Counted from the first letter of the stretch, positions 1 to 9,519 are shown. The stretch: DNA of 64,000 bases from JANQPA01 sp964548175 (GCA_964548175.1 CAZJQS010000023.1:7150-71149); one strand, 5' to 3'. Translations and numbers: made by a program. Notes: generated by a model not told the origin, from the sequence alone.

Positions 1-421
1 TTGTTTCTCCTGCTTCACTGCCATATATAGGTACGCCTGGATACATAGCTCCAAAGATGAACCAATAGCCCATGCAGGATTTAACAGGCGCCAACTGCTG
101 ACCTTCCCGAGAGCCGGAAACGGCCTTACCGAATAAATCCCATTCATTGCCTTCGCTATCACTCATGATAGTGGGTAATTCGTCTTGTTTTGGAAAAAAA
201 TCAAGCAAGGTCCCATCGGGGAGCTTTCTTTGAAAGGAGACGATGAAGCCATGAAAGGGACTGCCAGCCAGAACGATCTGCCGGCCGTTTACTTCGTCCT
301 GGATGACGGTTATGCTGCCGCTGCCTGTGTACGGGTCAGGGATAGGTGTGGAAGGCTCAGTTTCTTCGGATGTGGAGCAGCTAACGAGTAGGAGGAAGAA
401 AAAAAGGAGGTGGTTTTTCAT
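1..421 (-). CDS. DUF3179-like lipoprotein, N-terminal part (runs off left edge)
   Basis: Reading leftward from an ATG at 421, about 140 codons are open up to the window edge, so the C-terminus is missing. The first 15 residues form a lipoprotein signal ending in a lipobox LVSC (Cys15), so the protein should be membrane-anchored and exported. The body contains EGNEWDLFGKAVSG followed by GYWFIFGAMYPG, which is the pattern I associate with DUF3179 proteins (tryptophan-rich, function unknown). No partner gene is visible on the left. The family call is from memory of the motif and the function is unknown. Confidence 0.68.
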   Translation of the reverse strand, partial: MKNHLLFFFLLLVSCSTSEETEPSTPIPDPYTGSGSITVIQDEVNGRQIVLAGSPFHGFIVSFQRKLPDGTLLDFFPKQDELPTIMSDSEGNEWDLFGKAVSGSREGQQLAPVKSCMGYWFIFGAMYPGVPIYGSEAGET

Positions 422-477
422 TGTGCATTTTTTTTGACACTGATCTTCACTGTCTGTTGTTTTATTTTACGCGTAGT

Positions 478-556
478 GACGCAGGTTATACAGGTTCAAA
501 CAGTTCTAGAGCCTAACTGCCCTTGTAAATCTACAAAAGCTGCGTCCTTCTGCGTC
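478..556. repeat. GACGCAG / CTGCGTC inverted words in the 422-613 gap
   Basis: The word GACGCAG at 478-484 is matched by its reverse complement at 540-546 and again at 550-556, the last two forming a direct repeat with 3 nt between them. The spacing (over 50 nt) makes a local hairpin weak. It may be the remnant of a small interspersed repeat. No gene is seen in 422-613. Confidence 0.3.
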
Positions 557-613
557 AAAAAAAAAACAACGAGCATCAGCACAACCAGCGTTCATTAGCG
601 GCTGTAAAAGATT

Positions 614-1591
614 TTATAAATCAGTAGTCATCAGCTCTTGTTTAGGAGTGATGCTGTATCTCAAATTTACTCTAATTCTGCTGGAAGTCGTCAGCTGAGT
701 GCCGGTCAAATCGCGGTAGAGGGGTATCTCCCCCGTCAGGCCGATGCTCCAATTCTGACTGAAATGAACGTCAAGCCCCGGCATAAGGTGGAGCCAGTTC
801 CCTCCGGTATTAGCTGACTTTACTCCGTTGACACGATCAACGGCAGTGTTTCTGTATCGAAAAAGCAAGGAAGGGTCTACCACCCACAGGCCGATGAAAT
901 AACTGTCGGCCAGACCGGTAATCCACTGCAACTCATTGCCGAATTCATATTCCTGAGCGCCGTTGAAACGATCGGCGGGAGATGTCAGGCGATAGGTCAG
1001 CACATTGGTCCAGCTCATTCCAGGTTTGAAGATATTGTAAATAACGGCATTGGCGCCAAGCAGTTGATCCAAGGCGCCTTGCCCCGGCTGCATATCGGGA
1101 TGTAGAGCAGTAATGCCCGTGGTCGGATCGAGACGATCCGTAGCACCTAGGGGGATGGTTAGGCCGCCGGCGAGAACGAGGCTCATGCCGGGATTATTGA
1201 TCAGGTTGTATTGTAGCATGGCCACGGCATCACCTATCCCCTCGGCATAAGTTGTTGTCCGTCTGCCACCGATATTATCAATGACCTCTTCCTGGCGGAC
1301 GAAGGAAAATAAACCGGTAAGGGAAAATTTGGGAGAAAAAGCATAACTTCCTCTTAACAATACCGAGTGGGTATTGCGATCTCTTCGGTCATCATCCAGC
1401 TTTTGGCTACCTGAAACCAGCGCCCGCTGGGTGTTATAATCATAGCTCAGTTGAAATTCGAGTTGCTGATGTTGCAAGCCCTGAATGCCAAGGTTACTGG
1501 ATAGGGGCGTGCCGCCCGAACAGCAGGCCTGAGAGAAAAGCGTCTGACTTACAATACTCAGGAAAAAAAGAAGAAAAGCTGTCGATTTCAT
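614..1591 (-). CDS. outer-membrane beta-barrel protein, function unknown
   Basis: This encodes a 325-residue exported protein. The open frame extends upstream to 1723, but the ATG at 1591 gives a clean signal peptide (MKSTAFLLFFL... SQTLFSQA) and the upstream 44 codons overlap the SusD terminator, so I use 1591. After the signal comes ACCSGGTPLSSNLG, then long alternating polar/aromatic stretches and a C-terminal strand of the barrel type, with no soluble enzyme motif. It resembles transporter-like outer-membrane proteins of Bacteroidota that carry an N-terminal Cys-Cys pair. The two cysteines could bind metal (inference). It lies downstream of susD on the same strand but behind a terminator, so it is probably a separate unit. 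Confidence 0.6.
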   Translation of the reverse strand: MKSTAFLLFFLSIVSQTLFSQACCSGGTPLSSNLGIQGLQHQQLEFQLSYDYNTQRALVSGSQKLDDDRRDRNTHSVLLRGSYAFSPKFSLTGLFSFVRQEEVIDNIGGRRTTTYAEGIGDAVAMLQYNLINNPGMSLVLAGGLTIPLGATDRLDPTTGITALHPDMQPGQGALDQLLGANAVIYNIFKPGMSWTNVLTYRLTSPADRFNGAQEYEFGNELQWITGLADSYFIGLWVVDPSLLFRYRNTAVDRVNGVKSANTGGNWLHLMPGLDVHFSQNWSIGLTGEIPLYRDLTGTQLTTSSRIRVNLRYSITPKQELMTTDL

Positions 1592-1672
1592 TTTGAGCGT
1601 TTTATGATTACAACTCAAAGTTAAGGATCGATAAGAATAAGAACTGTCCCAGGGTTGACGTAGGAATGAAAA

Positions 1673-1707
1673 AGGCTGGTCGCCGGATAGCGACCAACCT
1701 TTTTTTA
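1673..1707 (-). terminator. Rho-independent terminator after the SusC/SusD operon
   Basis: An 11-bp stem (1673-1683 with 1690-1700, six-base loop) has T-runs on both sides, so it could also act rightward. One position is C-A on the plus strand but G-U on the minus strand, favouring leftward use. It starts 35 bases after the susD stop. Confidence 0.75.
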
Positions 1708-1734
1708 TAGTTTTTATGCCCAAAGGCTTAAAAA

Positions 1735-3162
1735 TTATTTATCCCACCAAAGTGGCGTATGTAATTCATCTTCGCCGCCGAGCAGGCCGAGCGCAGCGTT
1801 GTAATTATCAGAATTCAAATCCCTTTCAGAAGTTGGATAAGCATGGCGTACGGGAATTTCAGGAACGACGCTCAGTGGGTCCGGAGCAGGGTCCAGTGTC
1901 GGAATACCTGTTCTTCTCCACTCCGCCCAGGCTTCATACCCTTGCAGATACATGGCTACCCACTTTTGAATGTGGATCTTTTCCATGTAGTTATTGGCGT
2001 CATAAGCTACTTCAGGCTGAGCGATGTAAGCCTGAAAAGCCGCATCGTCATAAACGCCCCACTGTCTCCAGCTGGCGGCAATTGCATCTTCGTACAACTG
2101 CTGGGCATTGCCCTGTATCCACCCTCTGGCGGCGCCTTCAGCCATTGAGAAGAGCATTTGGGAATAGGTAACGATTGGTAGCGGTGCATCCTGGCCTCTT
2201 ACCGCAGGGAAACCTGGGAAAGACACCTCATCATTAGGAATATCACCGGCATTTTCAATACCGTAAGGCATGCCGCGTACATCACCATAGTTGGGCGCCG
2301 GATCGGCAAAAGGGCTCAATCGCGGATCGTTCAGCGGCTTCATATAATCCACCATGGTTGAGCTGATCGCATAGTCCGTACGGGTGATGAAACGACCAAA
2401 CCAAGGGTTCTGGTTGTTGGTCTCCGCCAGGTATGGGTACATAACGCTTTCGTCATCAGAAGAAATCACGCCGTCTGCAATGGCATCTGCAAACTCAGCC
2501 TGAGCAGTGGAAGGATCTACTTCAGATAAACGCATTGCAGCAATAGCGCGAAGAGAATTAGCGAATTTAGCCCATTGCGCCATATCGCCGTTGAGCAGAA
2601 AGTCTCCGTCAACACCAGGACCTCCGTCCATCTGAGCTACTGCTTCCCTCAGCTCCTTCAGGATATCTGTATAAATAGTCTCCTGATTGTCATATTCAGG
2701 CCTGAGATTCTCTCTTCCCTGAAGAGCGTTAGTGTAAGGCAGCGGCCCCCAACGGTCTGTCATGAATTGGAAGAAATAAGCTTTCATAATGCGAGCCACC
2801 GCGATCTGATTGGCATTGGATCCTGACTGTAAGGCATCCAGCGCCGTTGCAGGATCTTCATTCAACTGGATGATGTGGTCCAGGTCAGCTAACGGACCGG
2901 TATACCATCCGTTGAAATCAAAGTTGACAGTAGAGTACCTGGAAGCATCCGTGTACTGCGTTTCAGACATATGCTGCACATAAAGCACACCGGTAGTAGC
3001 GCCAACGACATCCGAAACTGATCGCAGACTGTTAGTCAGCAATACTTCAGGAGCTACGGAAGTGGTGTTGTTAGGATCGTTATTGATATCGCCGAAATCG
3101 CTACAGCTGACTCCTGCCATAGTTAGCACCGCCATAAGGCTTATCTTAAATAAATTTTTCAT
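1735..3162 (-). CDS. SusD/RagB-family nutrient-binding lipoprotein
   Basis: This encodes a 475-residue lipoprotein with a signal ending at Cys20 (MAGVSC). The start of the mature protein, SDFGDINNDPNNTT, carries the DxNxDPNN motif typical of the SusD-like 2 branch, and the helical TPR-like body (residues about 90-240) fits the family. SusD proteins sit on the cell surface and close over the SusC channel to deliver oligosaccharides or peptides to it. The gene follows the SusC gene on the same strand with a 146-bp gap holding a hairpin. No glycosidase, sulfatase or protease is nearby, so the substrate cannot be inferred. Confidence 0.92.
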   Translation of the reverse strand: MKNLFKISLMAVLTMAGVSCSDFGDINNDPNNTTSVAPEVLLTNSLRSVSDVVGATTGVLYVQHMSETQYTDASRYSTVNFDFNGWYTGPLADLDHIIQLNEDPATALDALQSGSNANQIAVARIMKAYFFQFMTDRWGPLPYTNALQGRENLRPEYDNQETIYTDILKELREAVAQMDGGPGVDGDFLLNGDMAQWAKFANSLRAIAAMRLSEVDPSTAQAEFADAIADGVISSDDESVMYPYLAETNNQNPWFGRFITRTDYAISSTMVDYMKPLNDPRLSPFADPAPNYGDVRGMPYGIENAGDIPNDEVSFPGFPAVRGQDAPLPIVTYSQMLFSMAEGAARGWIQGNAQQLYEDAIAASWRQWGVYDDAAFQAYIAQPEVAYDANNYMEKIHIQKWVAMYLQGYEAWAEWRRTGIPTLDPAPDPLSVVPEIPVRHAYPTSERDLNSDNYNAALGLLGGEDELHTPLWWDK

Positions 3163-3207
3163 CTTCTGTTTTTTATAGTTCAGAACAACTCTTTTGACCT
3201 TTGGAGG

Positions 3208-3231
3208 AGGCAGAGCCTTACGGCCCCGCCT
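3208..3231 (-). promoter_or_regulatory. intercistronic hairpin between SusC and SusD genes
   Basis: A 10-bp stem (3208-3217 with 3222-3231, loop TTAC) has two G-U pairs on the minus strand. No U-run follows leftward, so it is more likely an mRNA-processing or stability hairpin that sets the SusC:SusD ratio than a full terminator. That role is inference. Confidence 0.45.
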
Positions 3232-3308
3232 GATTATTTTTTACACTCTACTAGTCAATGAGTTATCTTAAAATTAAACAATTAAGGATTTTTATAACTT
3301 CTCTTTAC

Positions 3309-6300
3309 CTAGAACCCTACCCGCAGGTTAAGACCTAAGGAACGTACACCCGGCAAAGCGCCGTTCTCCTGGAACACAAAGTTGGAAGATCCAGGAGGAA
3401 TCTCAGAAGGATCAAGGCCGTCTACCTCAGCGTGGATCAACCACAGGTTTCTGGCGATTACAGACAGTTTAAGGCTTCTGATCGGTGTATTGGACAATAG
3501 CTTGGTTGGGAAGTTATACCCCAGGCTTAATTCTCTGAACTTCACATAAGTAGCATCGTACATCCATCTTTCGTTCAAGGCAAACAGGTGGTCGGAGAAG
3601 TGGGTCTGTGGATCCACATACACAGAGTGTGGCGTTCCGTCAGCCAGTACTCCTTCTACTTTAATGCCACCGCCCTGATCGACCGGATCACGGATAGGGT
3701 TACCTTTGTCATTGTTACCGACAGTCTCAGCACCCAGACCAGAGTAAGCATTGAACATTCTGGTTACAGAGTGGAACTGGCCGCCAAGCTGGAATTCGAT
3801 GAATGCTGAAAGCGAAAATCCGTTCCAGTCAATTACGTTGCGGAAACCACCGGTCCAGTCAGGAAGCAGACCACCCAGGTTTTTGTTGTTTGTCCATACA
3901 TAAGAACCATCCTCTCTGATGATCGGCTTGCTCTCATCTCCTTCAAAGTAGGTAAAGCCTCTGCCGGTAAACTGGCCCCATTCGCCGCCTACAGGAGCGT
4001 TAACGGCCAGACCGCCCCAGCCCCATGCATCCAGACGTCTGTTGTCCAGACCATCTGCCAGTTCTTCTACCGAAGAAGTGTTAGTAGCTGCATTCAGGTA
4101 GATATCCCAGTTGAACTTGTTCGTTCTCACCGGAGTTGCATTCAGCGCCAATTCTACACCGTTGGAGTTTATGTTACCCGCATTGATGATCGCAGCAGAG
4201 AACCCTGAAGAACCAGGTACGGTCAGCGTCAGGATCTGATCTTCTGCATCATTATTGTAATAAGCTACGTCAATACCTAAACGGTCATTCAGGAAGCGCA
4301 GCTCCAGACCAAATTCATAAGAAGAAGACAATGCCGGTCTCAAGTCTTCGTTAATCAAAGTATTCGGCAGAGTAAAGGCGCCTACAGAGCCGTAGGGCGT
4401 TCCTGCAGAATAGGTGAACTGGGTACGATAAGGATCAATATCAGAACCTACCTGGGCGAAAGATCCGCGGATCTTACCGAAGGACAGGAAGCTGGACCCC
4501 ATCAACTCAGAGAATACGAAGCTACCCGAAACAGAAGGATACAAGTAAGAGTTGTTTTCTACAGGTAGTGCGGAAGACCAGTCGTTACGCAGCGTAAAGC
4601 CCAGGTAAAGCATGGACTTCCATCCAAAGTTAGCGCCACCATATACAGAGCGCACCACCTTCTCAGAAACGAAGTTGGTCGCATCCGGACGGTCGGTGGA
4701 AGCCTTCAGGTTGTATAAATTAGGGGCGTTCAAGCCACCGTTTACACCCACGAAATTCTCGCGATAATCATTTCTACGAATGTTGGCGCCGAAGTTGGCG
4801 TCTACGGAAAGGTCACCAAAGTTTTTGTTGTAGTTACCCAGGAATTCATAGTTATCTTCGCGGCCATTGGCGACGAATTCGTCGTAATCATCCAAGTCTA
4901 ATCCTCCTGTGGCTGCTCTCGTCTCATTGCGGAAAGTATAATCATCTCTTCTCAGAAAACCTGCAAGGGAGAGATTTTCATTTACCTGGTAAGTCAGGCT
5001 GATGTTACCGAAGTAACGATCGCGGCTATCGGTAGCGGCGTTTTCAAACTGCGTGAAGTATGGGCTATCCCAGTACAACGGACGCAGGTTAGTCGGGCTC
5101 CGAATGTTCCATGACTTGAACGTTCCGTCAGGATTCTTGTAATCACGCAGCCTGTCAATATCCAACTGACGCTGGAACCACTGGTTAAAAGAATTGACTA
5201 CGTTGAACTGACCGTCATAGCCGAAGCTAGGCCGTCCCAGGCCTGCAATGTCCACAAAGTTTACGCTGGTTCCCAGAGTAAGCTTATCGGTAAGCTGCGT
5301 AGAGGCATTGATACCGATATTCGTACGATCCAGTGTACTGTTCGGCAATACCCCATCCTGCTGGATGTTAGTGAAAGAAAGACGGAAGGTAGTCGTTTCA
5401 TTACCGCCGGACAAGGCAATATTGTTGTTAAAGGTCATGCCGGTTTCAAAAAAGTCCCTTACGTTGTCTGGCTTTGGAGAAAGAGGAATTTGCTTTCCAT
5501 AATCTTCACCCTGGAACCATGACCACCATGGACGATATAAAGTGCCGTCCATCCTTGGGCCCCAGCTTTCATCTGCGGCGTAGTTCAATACATTGTATTG
5601 CTGACCATCCACGGGGTCAGTTGCTCTGAGGAAATCCTGAGTATAACCACCTGCATACTCGTTCTGATACTCAGGCAGAATGTACACACGGTCAGCAGTT
5701 ACAGAACCGGAGTAGGTTACACCGATGCCTCTGCGGTCTTTCCCTTTTTTGGTGGTGATCAGCACTACCCCGCCGGCGCCACGGTTACCATAGATGGCGG
5801 TTGCGGCAGGACCTTTCAACACGGAAATGGACGCAATGTCCTCTGGGTTAATGTCTGAAGCAAAGTTACCCCAGTCACGACCGCGGTTGGTGTCGGAAAA
5901 GTTGGCGTTGGAAATAGGCGTACCATCCACAACGAACAGCGGCTGTCCGCCTGTCAGAGAGTTCGCTCCGCGAATACGAATATTTGCAGAACCGCCAAGC
6001 TGGGCGCCAGACGAAGAAATAACCTGGACACCGGCTACCTTACCGGTCAGGGCGCTGACAACGTTCTGGTCGGCTACGGCAGTGACTGCCTCACCGCTTA
6101 CTTCCTGAACGGCATAACCCAGAGACTTTTTCTCTCTTTCAATACCAAGGCCGGTAACTATGGCCTCAGTAAGGGTTAAACCTTCCTGCAAAGCAATCTC
6201 AAAGGTGGTTTGGTTACCGATCTCCACTTCCTGAGAAGTAAAACCTGTGTAACTAATGACGAGTGTTTGTGCGTTTTCGGGTACTTCGAATTCGAAATTG

Positions 6301-6467
6301 CCGTCGAAATCCGTCACCGTACCCGTTGACGTTCCTTTTACCAGGATACTGGCCCCAATTAAGGGCTCTCCGTCCTGATCCGTTACAGTTCCTGATACCA
6401 TTTTCTGTCCAATGGCTGTAGCTGCCACAAACAAAAACAGCATCACAACTAGTGAGAGTTTTTTCAT
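3309..6467 (-). CDS. SusC/RagA-family TonB-dependent outer-membrane transporter
   Basis: This encodes 1052 residues, the usual SusC length. In order: a signal peptide (residues 1-20, ending AIGQ), a carboxypeptidase-like regulatory domain (about 22-100, VSGTVTDQDGEPLIGAS), a TonB-box-like segment and a plug domain (about 105-235, with VDGTPIS, SVLKGPAATAIYG and GVVLITTKKG), then a long 22-strand barrel ending GLNLRVGF. It imports a bulky substrate using TonB energy together with the SusD protein encoded next in the operon. No sigma/anti-sigma pair or hybrid two-component regulator is adjacent. Confidence 0.95.
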   Translation of the reverse strand: MKKLSLVVMLFLFVAATAIGQKMVSGTVTDQDGEPLIGASILVKGTSTGTVTDFDGNFEFEVPENAQTLVISYTGFTSQEVEIGNQTTFEIALQEGLTLTEAIVTGLGIEREKKSLGYAVQEVSGEAVTAVADQNVVSALTGKVAGVQVISSSGAQLGGSANIRIRGANSLTGGQPLFVVDGTPISNANFSDTNRGRDWGNFASDINPEDIASISVLKGPAATAIYGNRGAGGVVLITTKKGKDRRGIGVTYSGSVTADRVYILPEYQNEYAGGYTQDFLRATDPVDGQQYNVLNYAADESWGPRMDGTLYRPWWSWFQGEDYGKQIPLSPKPDNVRDFFETGMTFNNNIALSGGNETTTFRLSFTNIQQDGVLPNSTLDRTNIGINASTQLTDKLTLGTSVNFVDIAGLGRPSFGYDGQFNVVNSFNQWFQRQLDIDRLRDYKNPDGTFKSWNIRSPTNLRPLYWDSPYFTQFENAATDSRDRYFGNISLTYQVNENLSLAGFLRRDDYTFRNETRAATGGLDLDDYDEFVANGREDNYEFLGNYNKNFGDLSVDANFGANIRRNDYRENFVGVNGGLNAPNLYNLKASTDRPDATNFVSEKVVRSVYGGANFGWKSMLYLGFTLRNDWSSALPVENNSYLYPSVSGSFVFSELMGSSFLSFGKIRGSFAQVGSDIDPYRTQFTYSAGTPYGSVGAFTLPNTLINEDLRPALSSSYEFGLELRFLNDRLGIDVAYYNNDAEDQILTLTVPGSSGFSAAIINAGNINSNGVELALNATPVRTNKFNWDIYLNAATNTSSVEELADGLDNRRLDAWGWGGLAVNAPVGGEWGQFTGRGFTYFEGDESKPIIREDGSYVWTNNKNLGGLLPDWTGGFRNVIDWNGFSLSAFIEFQLGGQFHSVTRMFNAYSGLGAETVGNNDKGNPIRDPVDQGGGIKVEGVLADGTPHSVYVDPQTHFSDHLFALNERWMYDATYVKFRELSLGYNFPTKLLSNTPIRSLKLSVIARNLWLIHAEVDGLDPSEIPPGSSNFVFQENGALPGVRSLGLNLRVGF

Positions 6468-6503
6468 ACTAATCTAATTTTAAGAATTAACTAATCCCAG
6501 TTC

Positions 6504-6540
6504 CAAATTTATAAAATAGAAATAACGTTTCCTTAACAAA
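6504..6540 (-). promoter_or_regulatory. candidate Bacteroidota promoter of the SusC/SusD operon
   Basis: The minus strand has a perfect -7 box TAAATTTG (6511 to 6504) and a TTTG (6540 to 6537) 25 bp upstream, somewhat longer than the usual 17-23 bp. The implied leader is about 33 nt. Confidence 0.45.
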
Positions 6541-6764
6541 TGGATAAAATAACATTTTTTTTCCCGCACTACACAGCTCAAAACCCCTTAAAGTACTAAA
6601 AAACAGGAATTTAAGAATATCAACTTAATGTAAAAAAATTATTTATTTATCGAAAAGTGTGGCAATTGGCCTTTTAACACGAGAACCAAACAAGGAAAAA
6701 CGGGTTATAATTAGGATATGCTATTTTACAAAAGCGTTTAGCATGAAGTGAGGAAGGTCCATAA

Positions 6765-6902
6765 AAATGCGACCTGTTGATTTCGCGCATCCATGGATTT
6801 AACGAACCGGATTTCCCTTTTGCTGCTTTTGGAGATAGTAAAGTTGTTGAGGTTGAGATAGTGCCTAATGGGATTTTGGAAAAATACTGCGCCCCGGGCT
6901 GA
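6765..6902 (+). pseudogene. possible gene remnant in the SusC-pdxJ gap
   Basis: A 45-codon plus-strand open stretch without a start codon translates into a protein-like sequence: IHGFNEPDFPFAAFGD, then VVEVEIVPNG, ending at a TGA. A frame change at about 6760 would extend it upstream by a few plausible codons. I do not recognise a family. It may be a decayed gene or chance. The rest of 6468-6924 holds only the SusC promoter and AT-rich sequence. Confidence 0.25.
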
Positions 6903-6924
6903 AGTGGAATGTCCTCAGCAGTTT

Positions 6925-7638
6925 TCATTGCAATAACCGCAAGTACATCCGGATGGTATTTTGCAGACCATAGTATAATGCATCACAGATCAAAGCATGT
7001 CCGATAGACACTTCCATCAGAGGCGACACCTGTTGTTTATAATAGCGCAGGTTATCTAAATTCAGATCATGCCCGGCATTGACGCCAAGTCCGATTTCCT
7101 GAGCCAGGGCTGCGCAACGTGCATGAGCCGCTACTGCCTGGGCCGGGTCCTTTTCAAATATCCTGGCGTAATTCCCTGTGTACAGCTCGATACGATCTGC
7201 GCCTGCTTTTTTGGCTCCCTCCACCAGTTTTTCCACCGGATCGACAAAAACCGACACCCGGATGCCCGCGCCCTGCAATTGCCGGATAATAGCGGTCAGA
7301 AAATCGTGATGCTTAACGGTATCCCAGCCCTGATCAGAGGTCAATTGATCCGGAGAATCGGGAACCAGGGTACACTGTGCAGGGGGATTTTCTAAAACCA
7401 ACTGCATGAACCGATCGGTAGGATTACCTTCTATATTGAATTCCGTTTGAACAATTGCTCTGAGCTGAGGGATATCGCTGTATCGGATGTGCCTTTCATC
7501 AGGGCGAGGATGTACAGTAATGCCTTCTGCGCCAAAAGCTTCACAATCTTTAGCCACCTGAACCAGGTCGGGCAGATTTCCTCCTCTTGAGTTGCGAACC
7601 AAAGCGACCTTATTGATGTTGACGCTAAGTCTTGTCAT
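6925..7638 (-). CDS. pdxJ: pyridoxine 5'-phosphate synthase
   Basis: This encodes 237 residues, the standard PdxJ length. The ATG at 7638 is chosen because the protein then begins MTRLSVNINKVALVRNSRGG, as PdxJ proteins do. The enzyme condenses 1-deoxyxylulose 5-phosphate with 3-amino-2-oxopropyl phosphate to give pyridoxine 5'-phosphate (DXP-dependent B6 synthesis, cytosol). The active-site segment TVHPRPDERHIR (His43, Arg45, His50) is intact, and the TIM-barrel repeats end with EVSIGHAL. It is divergent from the CPBP protease gene with only 39 bp between starts. The later B6 enzyme PdxH is encoded at 44.8 kb, unlinked. Confidence 0.95.
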   Translation of the reverse strand: MTRLSVNINKVALVRNSRGGNLPDLVQVAKDCEAFGAEGITVHPRPDERHIRYSDIPQLRAIVQTEFNIEGNPTDRFMQLVLENPPAQCTLVPDSPDQLTSDQGWDTVKHHDFLTAIIRQLQGAGIRVSVFVDPVEKLVEGAKKAGADRIELYTGNYARIFEKDPAQAVAAHARCAALAQEIGLGVNAGHDLNLDNLRYYKQQVSPLMEVSIGHALICDALYYGLQNTIRMYLRLLQ

Positions 7639-7677
7639 ATCTGAAAATTTTGAGGTAAATTTACGAAAAATAGGTAG

Positions 7678-8628
7678 ATGGATAATCTTATAGATAAAGT
7701 TGACACGGAATCGACACAACCGGACAAATCACCCCAGCCCGTTTTTTTTACGTTCATGCTCTTACTGGTGGCGCTCCTGGTGGGCAGTCTGCTCGGCAAT
7801 CTGATGGTGCTGGCCATCAGCCAGGCCTGGGGCGTTGATCTCCGAACCTTGCTGAGTGACATTGACGAAGACAGCCCCCTGCACCTGAGGAATTTTCTGC
7901 GAGTCGTCAATCTTGTCAGCCACGTCATGACTTTCAGTCTGCCTTCCATTGCGCTGGTCTATTTTCTTTACCGGAAAAGGACCGTTACTTTTTTCAAACT
8001 CGATCGGAGTCCGCTTTGGAGAAATGTATTCTACGGCATTCTGTTCATCCTGATCTCGTTCCCAATGGCTCAGTTCACTTACTGGCTTAACCAGCAGCTA
8101 CCCCTGCCGGACTGGGCCATGCAGATGGAAACTTCCGCCGAGGGCATGCTTAAAAGCGTTTTGAATATGGAAAGCCCGGTGGAGTTAATGTTCAACTTGC
8201 TGGTTGTAGCGGTAATTCCTGCCATTGGTGAAGAGCTTTTGTTCAGGGGGGTTATTCAGCAAAAGCTGGAACAAGGCTTCGGCCACGCCGTCGCCGCCGT
8301 TTGGATTACTGCTATCCTGTTCAGCGCCATCCACCTGCAGTTCCAGGGTTTTATTCCCAGAATGATCCTGGGGGCGATCCTGGGTTATCTGTTGGTGTGG
8401 ACGCGCAATTTGTGGATTCCCATCATTGCTCATTTTTTCTTTAACGGCGCCCAGGTGCTGGCTCAGTATTTCTATGCCGCCGAAATTGATCCGGACGCCC
8501 TCAATGATATGGAAAGAGCTCCCTGGGCTTTAGGCCTTTTCTCTACTGCAGGGCTTCTATTTGTTGGCTATTTTATTTATCAATACAATCAATCTATAAA
8601 CCGGGAGGAAACTCCTTTTTCAGAATAG
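7678..8628 (+). CDS. CPBP-family intramembrane metalloprotease (CAAX/Abi type)
   Basis: This encodes a 316-residue polytopic membrane protein. Helices are visible at about 22-50, 78-97, 115-132, 172-184 and 203-260. The three CPBP motifs are complete: GEELLFRG (Glu185, Glu186), FSAIHLQ (His219) and PIIAHFFFNG (His252), which in this family form the metal site. Family members act as prenyl-protein proteases or in self-immunity and stress, and the substrate here is unknown. It begins a rightward run with cdsA (27 bp) and psd (9 bp), so it may be co-transcribed with phospholipid synthesis genes. Confidence 0.9.
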   Translation: MDNLIDKVDTESTQPDKSPQPVFFTFMLLLVALLVGSLLGNLMVLAISQAWGVDLRTLLSDIDEDSPLHLRNFLRVVNLVSHVMTFSLPSIALVYFLYRKRTVTFFKLDRSPLWRNVFYGILFILISFPMAQFTYWLNQQLPLPDWAMQMETSAEGMLKSVLNMESPVELMFNLLVVAVIPAIGEELLFRGVIQQKLEQGFGHAVAAVWITAILFSAIHLQFQGFIPRMILGAILGYLLVWTRNLWIPIIAHFFFNGAQVLAQYFYAAEIDPDALNDMERAPWALGLFSTAGLLFVGYFIYQYNQSINREETPFSE

Positions 8629-8655
8629 AAAGACCACCTTTGATTAAAACAGCAT

Positions 8656-9510
8656 ATGGACAGACTAAGAGCTCGCGTCATTACCTCAGTATTTTTTGTA
8701 TTGATCGTTCTGATCAGCATCCTCGCAGGTCCGTATTCTTTTTTAATCCTTTTTGGGTTAATTAACCTGATCTGCCTGGGGGAATTTTTCGGCTTGCTTT
8801 TACCGACCAAAGGCTGGCCCGCACTGGTGCGCATCGTCATTGGTCTCATCATAGGAAGCCTGCCTTACTTCATCAGCGCAGGACTGTACCTGGGCCTTCT
8901 GGACGGCCAGAACCTGCAATTCCTGGATATTGCTATTGTGGTCTTGCCTGCTTTTTTTCTCTTGTTCCTTTTTGAATTATATACCGGCGACGACCAGCCT
9001 TTTTCTTTCCTGGCCTATATGGTTATGGGTTTTTTCTACATCGGGCTCCCTCACTGCCTGATGATCCCGCTGGCTTTCCCACAGCAGGAATATATGTTTG
9101 ACATCGTTCTGGGCATTATTTTGTATAATTGGGCTCACGATACAGCAGCCTATTTTATTGGCTCCCGACTGGGAAAAAAACCGCTGCTGCCCCGCATTTC
9201 TCCCAAAAAAACATGGGAGGGCACTCTCGGAGGCGTCGTGATCACAATCCTCATCAGCGTGCCGATGAGCTTCCTTTTTCCGTCTTTGCCGTTCCTTCAG
9301 TGGCTGGGATTGTCTGTCATCATCAGCGTAATGAGTAATCTTGGCGACCTGGTGGAATCTATGCTGAAAAGAAGCGTGGCCATAAAAGATACCAGCCAGC
9401 TGCTCCCTGGGCACGGCGGCTTGCTGGACCGCTTCGATGCGCTTATCTTTAGCGTGCCCTTTGCGGTATTGTATTTGTACCTTTCAGGAGAAATTGTAGT
9501 ACTGTTTTAA
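8656..9510 (+). CDS. cdsA: phosphatidate cytidylyltransferase
   Basis: This encodes a 284-residue inner-membrane enzyme that makes CDP-diacylglycerol from phosphatidate and CTP. There are about eight hydrophobic helices. The C-terminal CDS signature is complete at about 235-261: MLKRSVAIKD, then LPGHGGLLDRFD. The NWAHDTAAYFIGSRLGK and SPKKTWEGTLGG segments, also family hallmarks, are present. psd follows after 9 bp, coupling two steps of phosphatidylethanolamine synthesis. A phosphatidylserine synthase gene is not in the window. Confidence 0.96.
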   Translation: MDRLRARVITSVFFVLIVLISILAGPYSFLILFGLINLICLGEFFGLLLPTKGWPALVRIVIGLIIGSLPYFISAGLYLGLLDGQNLQFLDIAIVVLPAFFLLFLFELYTGDDQPFSFLAYMVMGFFYIGLPHCLMIPLAFPQQEYMFDIVLGIILYNWAHDTAAYFIGSRLGKKPLLPRISPKKTWEGTLGGVVITILISVPMSFLFPSLPFLQWLGLSVIISVMSNLGDLVESMLKRSVAIKDTSQLLPGHGGLLDRFDALIFSVPFAVLYLYLSGEIVVLF

Positions 9511-9519
9511 AAAAATAAC

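Noticed and set aside
1735..6467. polysaccharide utilisation locus
   Set aside because: Only SusC and SusD are present. No glycosidase, lyase, sulfatase or regulator is nearby, so a glycan substrate cannot be claimed.
6674..6928. 84-codon leftward frame overlapping the pdxJ end
   Set aside because: Composition is not protein-like, it overlaps pdxJ by four bases only by chance, and the opposite strand gives the more coherent reading in the same place.
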